NCBI GenBank assembly: GCA_012514545.1
Contig: JAAZAC010000054.1
Span: 1 to 17,851, forward strand
DNA length: 17,851 nucleotides
Direction: 5' to 3'
From: Actinomycetales bacterium
Lineage (GTDB): Bacteria; Actinomycetota; Actinomycetes; Actinomycetales; Cellulomonadaceae
Every line of letters begins with the position of its first letter. Within the stretch, counting starts at the first letter, position 1. Positions 11,679 to 17,851 of this stretch are shown piece by piece. Below the pieces are notes generated by a model. It searched no databases and was not told where the DNA came from. It saw only the letters and a program-made list of their open reading frames with translations. The position numbers and the translations under genes are program-made.

Positions 11679-12404
11679 GTGATCAGCAGATCAGCGCAGC
11701 CGACCTCGAAGGGCGGGCCGGGCGCGGTCCGCGTGCTCGTCGTCGAGGACGAGCCGGCGATCGCGACGGCGATCCAGCACCGGATGGCCGCGGAGGGCTG
11801 GCAGGTCGACGTGGCGGCCGACGGGCCCTCCGGGGTGCGGGCCGCGGCCGAGCTGCACCCCGACGTCGTCGTGCTGGACGTCATGCTGCCCGGCATGGAC
11901 GGCCTGGAGGTCTGCCGCCGGATCCAGGCCGAGCGCCCGGTCCCCGTGCTCATGCTGACCGCGCGCGACGACGAGACGGACGTGCTCGTGGGGCTCGGCG
12001 TCGGCGCGGACGACTACATGACCAAGCCGTTCTCGATGCGCGAGCTCGTGGCGCGGACCAAGGCGCTGCTGCGCCGGGTGGAGCGCGCGGCCCAGCTCTC
12101 CGAGACCGCGCCGCCCGCGATGACCGTCGGCGACGTCGTCATCGACCGGGCGCAGCGGCGGGTGTCGCGGGCCGGGCGGCCCGTGCACCTCACGCCCACG
12201 GAGTTCGACCTGCTCGTCACGCTCGCCGCGACGCCGCGCACGGTCCTCACCCGCGAGAAGCTGCTCGCGGAGGTGTGGGACTGGGTGGACGCGAGCGGCA
12301 CCCGGACGGTCGACTCGCACGTCAAGGCCCTGCGGCGCAAGCTCGGCGCGGACCTCATCCGGACGGTCCACGGCGTCGGCTACGCCTTCGAACCGGCGGA
12401 GTGA
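11679..12404 (+). CDS. OmpR/PhoB-family response regulator
   Basis: A 241-residue DNA-binding response regulator, partner of the kinase that follows. The receiver domain spans about 17-133: acidic pocket E23/D24 in VLVVEDEP, phosphorylated Asp67 in VVVLDVMLPGMDG, Thr94 in LMLTARD and Lys116 in MTKPFSMRELVAR. The C-terminal winged helix (about 146-238) has HLTPTEFDLLVTLAATP at 170-186 and RTVDSHVKALRRKLG at 209-223, with the closing RTVHGVGYAFE. The GTG at 11679 is chosen for its leaderless promoter; an upstream TTG at 11661 would extend it by six residues and overlap that promoter, and the first 16 residues are not conserved in such regulators. The kinase begins 3 bases after the stop. Adjacent ABC genes are the likeliest targets, and no repeat that is clearly its binding site was identified. 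Confidence 0.94.
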   Translation: MISRSAQPTSKGGPGAVRVLVVEDEPAIATAIQHRMAAEGWQVDVAADGPSGVRAAAELHPDVVVLDVMLPGMDGLEVCRRIQAERPVPVLMLTARDDETDVLVGLGVGADDYMTKPFSMRELVARTKALLRRVERAAQLSETAPPAMTVGDVVIDRAQRRVSRAGRPVHLTPTEFDLLVTLAATPRTVLTREKLLAEVWDWVDASGTRTVDSHVKALRRKLGADLIRTVHGVGYAFEPAE

Positions 12405-12407
12405 CGC

Positions 12408-13490
12408 GTGGCCCAGGCGCGGCACGGGCGGCGCCTGCTCCCGGACGTCCGCCCGCTCGACAGGTTCTCCTCGATCAAGATCAAGCTCGGGGTGCTCGTC
12501 ACGGCGACGGTCACGCTCGCGGCGTTCGTCACGTGGCTCGGCCTGCGCAACGAGCTGGGGCCCTCGCGGACCCTGCCGCTCGCCGTCGTCGTCTCGGTCA
12601 TCGCGGTCCAGGTGATCGCCCACGGCATGACGGCGCCCCTGCGGGAGATGCGCACGGCGGCGCGCGCGATGGCGTCGGGCGACTACTCCCGGCGCGTCCG
12701 CGCGACGAGCCGCGACGAGGTGGGCCAGCTCGCGCAGGCGTTCAACACGATGGCCCAGGACCTCGAGCAGCTCGACACGCTCCGCCGCGAGATGGTGGCG
12801 AACGTCTCGCACGAGCTGCGCACCCCCGTCGCCGCCCTGCACGCCCAGCTGGAGAACATGGTCGACGGCGTCGTCGCGCCCGACCAGGAGGCCCTCCGGG
12901 CGGCGCTGGACCAGACGGAGCGCCTCAGCCGCCTGGTCACGTACCTGCTCGACCTCTCGCGGATCGAGGCGGGTGCCGTCGGGCTGGAGATCGCGGACCT
13001 GCCCGTGGGGCCGTTCCTCGAGGAGGCGGCCGCCGCGGCCCGCCCGATCGGGGCGCAGAAGGACCTCTCGTTCGTCATCGACGTGCAGCCCCCGGACCTC
13101 TCGGTGCCCGCCGACGCCGAGCGGCTGCACCAGGTGGTGACGAACCTCCTGCACAACGCCGTGCGGCACTCCCCCGCCGGCGGCGAGATCCGGCTCGAGG
13201 CGCGCCGGGCGGGCTCGAGCGTCGTCGTCGACGTCGTGGACCAGGGGCCGGGCATCGCGCCGGGCGACCGGCAGCGCGTCTTCCAGCGCTTCACGCGGGG
13301 GAACGTGCCCCGGACGGGCGGGGAGAGCACGGGCGGGACGGGGCTCGGCCTCGCGATCGTGCGCTGGGCGGTCGAGCTGCACGGCGGCACGGTCGAGGTC
13401 GCCGACTCGGCGACCGGGTGCCGCATGCGGGTGACCCTGCCGGGCGGCGCCGCGCCGGGCCGGGCGGGGGGTGCCGCGGCGCGCGGCTGA
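12408..13490 (+). CDS. Sensor histidine kinase with minimal extracellular loop
   Basis: A 360-residue membrane histidine kinase, cognate to the preceding regulator. Two membrane helices (about 26-46 and 56-75) are joined by a loop of only about nine residues (RNELGPSRT), so there is no extracellular sensor domain. HAMP covers about 71-123 (APLREMRTAARAMASGDYSRRV). The HisKA helix has VSHELRTPV with phospho-acceptor His135. The ATPase domain shows the N box NLLHNAVRH at 246-254, DQGPGI at 278-283 and GTGLGLAI at 310-317. This layout is that of intramembrane-sensing kinases, which in Firmicutes commonly respond to envelope stress with a linked ABC transporter; an ABC pair follows here. GGAG at the end of the regulator gene supplies the ribosome site for the GTG start, so the two are coupled. 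The signal is unknown. Confidence 0.93.
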   Translation: MAQARHGRRLLPDVRPLDRFSSIKIKLGVLVTATVTLAAFVTWLGLRNELGPSRTLPLAVVVSVIAVQVIAHGMTAPLREMRTAARAMASGDYSRRVRATSRDEVGQLAQAFNTMAQDLEQLDTLRREMVANVSHELRTPVAALHAQLENMVDGVVAPDQEALRAALDQTERLSRLVTYLLDLSRIEAGAVGLEIADLPVGPFLEEAAAAARPIGAQKDLSFVIDVQPPDLSVPADAERLHQVVTNLLHNAVRHSPAGGEIRLEARRAGSSVVVDVVDQGPGIAPGDRQRVFQRFTRGNVPRTGGESTGGTGLGLAIVRWAVELHGGTVEVADSATGCRMRVTLPGGAAPGRAGGAAARG

Positions 13491-13542
13491 GCGGCCGACG
13501 GGGCGCGCCGGGGACCCGGACGCCGTCGGCGTGGGAATGCAG

Positions 13543-13572
13543 TTGTTATAGGAATAGTCGAACAAGTAGGGT
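13543..13572 (+). promoter_or_regulatory. Promoter of the ABC transporter operon, leaderless
   Basis: TTGTTA at 13543-13548 (4 of 6 against TTGACA), an 18-base spacer and TAGGGT at 13567-13572, ending seven bases before the ATG at 13580. The surrounding 13534-13570 is strikingly AT-rich for this genome. TTGTT (13543-13547) and AACAA (13561-13565) form a dyad across the promoter that could be an operator. Confidence 0.65.
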
Positions 13573-13579
13573 GACGCCC

Positions 13580-14539
13580 ATGACCACAACCCACGGCGTG
13601 GTCCGCGTCGAGCACCTCACGAAGTCCTTCGGGCCGGTGCTCGCCGTGGACGACCTCACCTTCGAGATCGGGCCGGGCCGTGTGACCGGCTTCCTCGGCC
13701 CGAACGGGGCCGGCAAGACGACCACCCTGCGCATGCTGCTGGGCCTGGTCACCCCGACGTCGGGCACGGCCACCATCGACGGCCGCAGCTACGTCGACAT
13801 CCCGCGGCCCGGCCGCACCGTCGGCGCCGCGCTCGAGGCCTCGAGCTTCCACCCCGGCCGCACCGCGCGCGACCACCTCCGCGTGCTCGCCCCGCAGGTC
13901 GGCGTCCCCACCCGCCGGTGCGACGAGGTCCTCGAGCTCGTCGGCCTCAAGGACGCGGCCCGACGCCGGGCGGGCGGGTTCTCCATGGGCATGCGCCAGC
14001 GCCTCGGCCTGGCGGCGACCCTGCTGGGCGACCCCCAGGTGCTGCTCCTCGACGAGCCGGCGAACGGCCTCGACCCGCAGGGCATCGCCTGGCTCCGCTC
14101 GCTCCTGCGCTACCTCGCCGGCGAGGGCCGCACGGTCCTCGTCTCCAGTCACGTGCTGTCGGAGGTGCAGCAGACGGTCGACGACGTCGTGATCATCGCC
14201 AAGGGCCGCCTCGTGCACGCCTCGTCCCTGGCGGACCTCGAGGCGCTCGCCCGACGCGAGGGCCTCGCCCGGCGCAGCACCCTCATCGCCTCACCGGACC
14301 CGGCGCGCCTCGCGCGCATGGTCGAGGAGCGCTGGCCCGGCCGCGCGACGCCGGTCCCGGGCCGCCCCGACGCCCTGCTCATCGCCGACGTGACCGCGGC
14401 CGAGGCCGGCGCGGCCGCCTTCGCGGCCGGCGTCGAGGTGCACGAGCTGGTGCCCGGGGAGGTCAACCTCGAGGAGGTGTTCCTCCGCCTGACGAACGGG
14501 GACACCGACGCGCCGAGCGCACCGGAGGTGGCAGCGTGA
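13580..14539 (+). CDS. ABC transporter ATP-binding protein
   Basis: A 319-residue cytoplasmic ATPase that drives the membrane protein encoded next. Walker A is GPNGAGKTT at 40-48, the signature loop is FSMGMRQR at 134-141 (an LSGGQ variant), Walker B with catalytic Glu is LLLDEP at 155-160, and the switch His is H191 in SSHVLSE. The Q-loop position reads ALEASSF, with Glu where Gln is usual, a substitution common in the BcrA/CcmA-like branch. Residues after about 225 are the C-terminal extension of that branch. Such pairs often export peptides, lipids or antibiotics and give self-protection. The start follows a leaderless promoter, with in-frame GTG at 13571 rejected because it lies inside the -10 box. 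The stop overlaps the permease start by four bases (GTGA). Confidence 0.94.
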   Translation: MTTTHGVVRVEHLTKSFGPVLAVDDLTFEIGPGRVTGFLGPNGAGKTTTLRMLLGLVTPTSGTATIDGRSYVDIPRPGRTVGAALEASSFHPGRTARDHLRVLAPQVGVPTRRCDEVLELVGLKDAARRRAGGFSMGMRQRLGLAATLLGDPQVLLLDEPANGLDPQGIAWLRSLLRYLAGEGRTVLVSSHVLSEVQQTVDDVVIIAKGRLVHASSLADLEALARREGLARRSTLIASPDPARLARMVEERWPGRATPVPGRPDALLIADVTAAEAGAAAFAAGVEVHELVPGEVNLEEVFLRLTNGDTDAPSAPEVAA

Positions 14540-15354
14540 GGGCCGCACTGCTCAGCGAGTACCGCAAGTTCGTCACGACCCGCATGTGGTGGGTCCTCCT
14601 GCTCGTCATGGCGCTGTACATGGCCTTCATCGCGGCCTCCTTCGGCTTCGCGATCGCGGCCGACCCCGACGCGCTGACGACGGGCATCCCGGGCGGCGAC
14701 GGCGCGGTGGCGATCCCGCCGCTGCAGCTCGCGCTGGCCATCTACACGCTCGCGCCGACCTTCGGCTACGTGTTCCCGGTGATCGTCGGCTCGCTGTCGG
14801 TCGCCGGGGAGTTCCGGCACATGACGATCACCCCGACGCTCCTCGCCGAGCCGCGGCGCAGCGTCGTCGTGGGCGCGAAGCTCCTGGCGAGCCTCCCGCT
14901 CGGCGTGCTCTTCGGCGTCGTGGGGGTGCTGGCGACGTTCCTGCCGGGGGCGGGGGTGCTCGCGGCGACCGGCAACTCGACGTTCCTCACCGACCCCGAG
15001 GTGCTGCGCGCGGCGGCGTGGTCGATCGTCGCCCTCGCGATCTGGACGCTCGTCGGCGTGGGCTTCGGCACGGCGCTGAAGAACCAGGTGGTCGCGATCG
15101 TCGTCGTCCTCGCCTTCACCCAGCTCGTCGAGCCGCTGCTGCGGATCGCGTTCGGGATGATCAAGGGGCTCGAGGGCGTCGCGAAGTGGCTGCCCGGCGC
15201 GGCGGGCGAGGCGATCGCGGGCTCGAGCTTCTACGCCGCGACGGGCCTCAACGACCTGCTCACCCGCTGGCAGGGCATCGTCGTGCTCGTCGCCTACGGC
15301 CTCGTGCTCGCCGCCATCGGCCGCTTCACGACGTTCCGGGGCGACATCACCTGA
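14536..15354 (+). CDS. ABC transporter permease (ABC-2 type)
   Basis: A 272-residue integral membrane protein that pairs with the preceding ATPase. It opens with LLSEYRKFVTTRMWWVLLLVMALYMAF, the typical entry into the first helix of ABC-2 permeases, and has about six hydrophobic segments in all: near 16-35, 60-82, 105-130, 148-168, 178-200 and 240-262. The segment GEFRHMTITPTLLAEPRR between helices two and three is the cytoplasmic coupling loop seen in this family. The GTG at 14536 overlaps the ATPase stop and has GGAGGT at 14524-14529 as its ribosome site. No separate extracellular or binding protein is encoded, consistent with an exporter. Substrate unknown; the neighbouring two-component system suggests something tied to envelope stress or antimicrobial defence. 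A strong hairpin closes the operon. Confidence 0.92.
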   Translation: MRAALLSEYRKFVTTRMWWVLLLVMALYMAFIAASFGFAIAADPDALTTGIPGGDGAVAIPPLQLALAIYTLAPTFGYVFPVIVGSLSVAGEFRHMTITPTLLAEPRRSVVVGAKLLASLPLGVLFGVVGVLATFLPGAGVLAATGNSTFLTDPEVLRAAAWSIVALAIWTLVGVGFGTALKNQVVAIVVVLAFTQLVEPLLRIAFGMIKGLEGVAKWLPGAAGEAIAGSSFYAATGLNDLLTRWQGIVVLVAYGLVLAAIGRFTTFRGDIT

Positions 15355-15392
15355 CCGGGTCCGGACCGGCCCCTGTCCGGCCCTGACCGACG

Positions 15393-15429
15393 CCGCCCGC
15401 GGGGACTCACCCGGAGACCCCGCGGGCGG
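15393..15429 (+). terminator. Terminator of the ABC transporter operon
   Basis: CCGCCCGCGGGG (15393-15404) and CCCCGCGGGCGG (15418-15429) form a perfect 12-bp stem with a 13-base loop, 38 bases past the permease stop. No gene is visible between it and kgd. Confidence 0.8.
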
Positions 15430-15565
15430 ACGGGTCCGCCGCGCCTTGACCCGGCCGCGAGCGGGCCTTTGCGCGCCCCCGACCGCGTCCTGACGGGCCT
15501 GTGACCTGCGGCTCCGCCGGTGTCCGACGCGCGGGTGAACCCGGTTCGCCACGGCCGCCCCGACC

Positions 15566-15579
15566 GGGACCAAAGGCCC
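15566..15579 (+). promoter_or_regulatory. DosR/DevR-like box upstream of kgd
   Basis: GGGACCAAAGGCCC has the GGGAC-N4-GGCCC shape of mycobacterial DosR boxes and lies ten bases before the kgd -10 hexamer, over the expected -35 position. It shares GGGAC-N4-GGCNC with... the adhE box in form GGGAC-N4-GGCAC. Read by eye only. Confidence 0.35.
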
Positions 15580-15588
15580 GGGTTGGCC

Positions 15589-15594
15589 TAGGGT
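15589..15594 (+). promoter_or_regulatory. -10 box of a leaderless promoter for kgd
   Basis: TAGGGT fits TANNNT and ends exactly six bases before GTG at 15601. This geometry decides the start choice for kgd. Confidence 0.6.
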
Positions 15595-15600
15595 GGGAGG

Positions 15601-17851
15601 GTGCACCGGCCGCAGAGCAGCGGCCCTACGACGTGGGTGGAAGTGGGCGATCCTCGCGTGTCCCAGCAGGCTGACCGTGACGTCCGGTCGACGTTCGGCG
15701 CGAACCAGTGGCTCGTGGACGAGCTGTACGAGCAGTACCTCGCCGACAAGGACTCCGTCGACCCAGCGTGGTGGGACTTCTTCGCCGACTACCGCCCCCG
15801 GTCCGAGGCGCCGTCCGGGCAGGTGAACGGCCGCCCCGCGGCCACCACGACCGAGGCCCCGGCGCGGCCGGCCGACGGCGCCCCCGCCGACGCCGGCGCC
15901 CCCGCGCCGTCCGCGGGCCCGACGTCGGCGGCGCCCGCCCCGCCGTCGCGCGCCACGACGCGCACGCCCCCGACGACGCCGGACGACCGGCCCGCGCCCG
16001 CGTCCCGCGCCGTCCGCTCCCCCGCGCAGGCCACGCCCCAGACGCCGCGCGAGCCCGACGCCGCCGTGCCGGTCGCCGCCGCGCAGCCCCCGACCGCCTC
16101 GTACGCCGAGCAGCCCCAGGCGCGCCTCGACTGGGACGCGGCGCAGGAGGAGGTCGTCGAGCGCCTGCGCGGGCCAGCCGCGCGGGTCGTGACGAACATG
16201 ACCGCGAGCCTGGAGATCCCGACGGCCACCTCGGTGCGCACCGTCCCGGCCAAGCTCATGGTCGACAACCGGATCGTCATCAACAACCACCTCGCGCGCG
16301 GCCGCGGCGGCAAGGTCTCCTTCACGCACCTCATCGGCTACGCGGTGGTCGAGGCGATCGCCGACGTGCCCGTGATGAACGCGGGCTACACCGAGGAGGA
16401 CGGCAAGCCCGCCGTCGTGCACCGCGGGCAGGTCAACCTGGGCCTCGCGATCGACCTCGCCAAGCCCGACGGCACCCGCCAGCTCCTCGTGCCGAACATC
16501 AAGAACGCCGGGGCGCTGGACTTCGGCCAGTTCGTCGCGGCCTACGAGGACGTCGTGCGGCGCGCCAGGACCGGCCGCCTCACCGTCGAGGACTTCGCGG
16601 ACACGACGATCACGCTGACCAACCCGGGCACGATCGGCACCGTCCACTCCGTGCCGCGCCTCATGCCCGGCCAGGGCACGATCATCGGCGTCGGCGCGAT
16701 GGACTACCCGGCGGAGTTCCAGGGTGCCTCCGAGGAGCAGCTCGCCCGGATGGGCGTCTCGAAGGTCCTCACGCTCACCTCGACCTACGACCACCGCATC
16801 ATCCAGGGCGCCCAGTCCGGCGAGTTCCTGCGGATCGTGGGCGCGAAGCTCCTCGGCGAGGGCGGGTTCTACGACCGCGTCTTCACCGCGATGCGCGTGC
16901 CCTACGAGCCGGTGCGGTGGGTGCGCGACAACACCGTCGACCACGACACCGAGCTGGCCAAGCCCGCGCGGATCGCCGAGCTCATCCACGCGTACCGGTC
17001 GCGCGGCCACCTCATGGCCGAGACCGACCCGCTCGCCTACCGCCAGCGCAAGCACCCCGACCTGGACATCCAGAGCCACGGCCTGACGCTGTGGGACCTC
17101 GACCGCGAGTTCCCGACGGCGGGCTTCACCGGCAAGCCGCGCGCGACGCTGCGCGAGATCCTCGGGCTGCTGCGCGACTCGTACTGCCGCACCGTCGGCG
17201 TCGAGTACATGCACCTGCAGGACCCGCGCCAGCGGCGCTGGCTGCAGGAGCGGCTGGAGTCGGGCTACGCCCGCACGCCGCGCGAGGACCAGCTGCGCAT
17301 CCTGCGCCGGCTCAACGCGGCCGAGGCGTTCGAGACGTTCCTGCAGACGAAGTTCGTGGGCCAGAAGCGCTTCTCGCTCGAGGGCGGCGAGTCGCTCATC
17401 CCGCTGCTCGACGCGATCCTGTCGCGCGCGGCCGAGAACGGCCTCGACGAGGTCTGCATCGGCATGTCCCACCGCGGCCGGCTCAACGTGCTCACCAACC
17501 TCGCGGGCAAGAGCTACGCGCAGGTGTTCGCCGAGTTCGAGGGGAACCAGGACCCGCGCAGCGTCCAGGGCTCCGGCGACGTCAAGTACCACCTCGGCAC
17601 CGAGGGCGTCTTCACGTCCGAGTCCGGCGCGACGACGAAGGTCTACCTCGCGGCGAACCCCTCGCACCTCGAGGCGGTCGACCCGGTGCTCGAGGGCATC
17701 GTCCGCGCCAAGCAGGACCGGATCGACCTCGGCGGCGACGGCTTCTCCGTGCTGCCGATCCTCATCCACGGCGACGCGGCGTTCGCCGGCCAGGGCGTGG
17801 TGACCGAGACGATCAACCTCAGCCAGCTCCGCGGCTACCGCACCGGCGGCA
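15601..17851 (+). CDS. kgd: Multifunctional 2-oxoglutarate metabolism enzyme Kgd (E2o-E1o fusion), cut by window edge
   Basis: The first 750 codons of an enzyme normally about 1,200-1,270 residues long. It serves the actinobacterial 2-oxoglutarate dehydrogenase complex and can also decarboxylate 2-oxoglutarate, feeding the TCA cycle. Residues about 31-64 are the E1 N-terminal helix (FGANQWLVDELYEQYL, DPAWWDFFADY). A Pro/Ala/Thr-rich linker runs to about 170, then the E2o-type acyltransferase domain (190-430) with DHRIIQG at 397-403 carrying the catalytic His398. There is no lipoyl domain, as usual for Kgd/OdhA. E1 follows with RSRGHLMAETDPL at 466-478, GMSHRGRLNVL at 621-631 and the thiamine-site HGDAAFAGQG at 723-732. 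Start GTG 15601 is taken from the leaderless promoter; GTG 15658 would remove 19 unconserved residues. FHA protein GarA/OdhI is the known inhibitor of the family. Confidence 0.95.
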   Translation, partial: MHRPQSSGPTTWVEVGDPRVSQQADRDVRSTFGANQWLVDELYEQYLADKDSVDPAWWDFFADYRPRSEAPSGQVNGRPAATTTEAPARPADGAPADAGAPAPSAGPTSAAPAPPSRATTRTPPTTPDDRPAPASRAVRSPAQATPQTPREPDAAVPVAAAQPPTASYAEQPQARLDWDAAQEEVVERLRGPAARVVTNMTASLEIPTATSVRTVPAKLMVDNRIVINNHLARGRGGKVSFTHLIGYAVVEAIADVPVMNAGYTEEDGKPAVVHRGQVNLGLAIDLAKPDGTRQLLVPNIKNAGALDFGQFVAAYEDVVRRARTGRLTVEDFADTTITLTNPGTIGTVHSVPRLMPGQGTIIGVGAMDYPAEFQGASEEQLARMGVSKVLTLTSTYDHRIIQGAQSGEFLRIVGAKLLGEGGFYDRVFTAMRVPYEPVRWVRDNTVDHDTELAKPARIAELIHAYRSRGHLMAETDPLAYRQRKHPDLDIQSHGLTLWDLDREFPTAGFTGKPRATLREILGLLRDSYCRTVGVEYMHLQDPRQRRWLQERLESGYARTPREDQLRILRRLNAAEAFETFLQTKFVGQKRFSLEGGESLIPLLDAILSRAAENGLDEVCIGMSHRGRLNVLTNLAGKSYAQVFAEFEGNQDPRSVQGSGDVKYHLGTEGVFTSESGATTKVYLAANPSHLEAVDPVLEGIVRAKQDRIDLGGDGFSVLPILIHGDAAFAGQGVVTETINLSQLRGYRTGG

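Noticed and set aside
14149..17769. 1206-codon leftward open frame across the ABC and kgd genes
   Set aside because: Low-complexity translation spanning several real genes and two terminators; an antisense artefact.

Overview
This is a very GC-rich stretch with actinobacterial gene content: BldC, the E2o-E1o fused 2-oxoglutarate enzyme Kgd, CIRCE-type heat-shock control, and TANNNT -10 boxes placed directly before start codons. Together with a bifunctional AdhE, this suggests a facultatively fermentative member of the Micrococcales, such as a Cellulomonas-like genus. That placement is inferred from gene content and style; nothing in the window names a species. I see no insertion sequence, prophage or CRISPR array. 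It reads as ordinary chromosome with some unusual regulatory DNA.

Layout. 1-547: the start of argS, leftward, cut by the window edge. 685-1350: a GntR/FCD regulator. 1427-1502: tRNA-Arg(CCG) with its own promoter and terminator. 1732-1962: bldC, leftward; its leader carries a c-di-GMP-I (GEMM) riboswitch directly before the ribosome binding site, the most striking feature here. 2261-3448: a MalY/PatB-type C-S lyase. 3486-3950: an Hsp20 chaperone, leftward, behind a CIRCE operator. 4241-6961: adhE. 7139-8092: an aldose-1-epimerase-like protein. 8108-8935: a membrane-anchored M15 (VanY-type) carboxypeptidase, leftward. 9155-11505: a two-gene operon of CNNM/CBS (HlyC/CorC) membrane proteins, leftward. 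11679-13490: an OmpR-type response regulator and a histidine kinase with almost no extracellular part. 13580-15354: an ABC ATPase and permease with their own promoter. 15601 to the end: kgd, cut by the edge.

How it fits together. Three adjacent gene pairs are translationally coupled or overlapping (the CNNM pair, regulator/kinase, ATPase/permease). The kinase and ABC pair resemble the known association of intramembrane-sensing kinases with ABC exporters. The hsp20-adhE divergent region is dense in candidate control sites (CIRCE, a CRP/GlxR-like site, a DosR-like box), and a second DosR-like box precedes kgd, so stress or low oxygen may link these genes. The carboxypeptidase promoter carries two sets of helically phased direct repeats. 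One matches the spacing of MtrA/GlnR-type sites. Five promoters look leaderless, with the -10 hexamer 6 or 7 bases before the start codon.

Coding calls rest on translated motifs and are firm. Operator calls rest on reading motifs by eye and are tentative unless stated otherwise.
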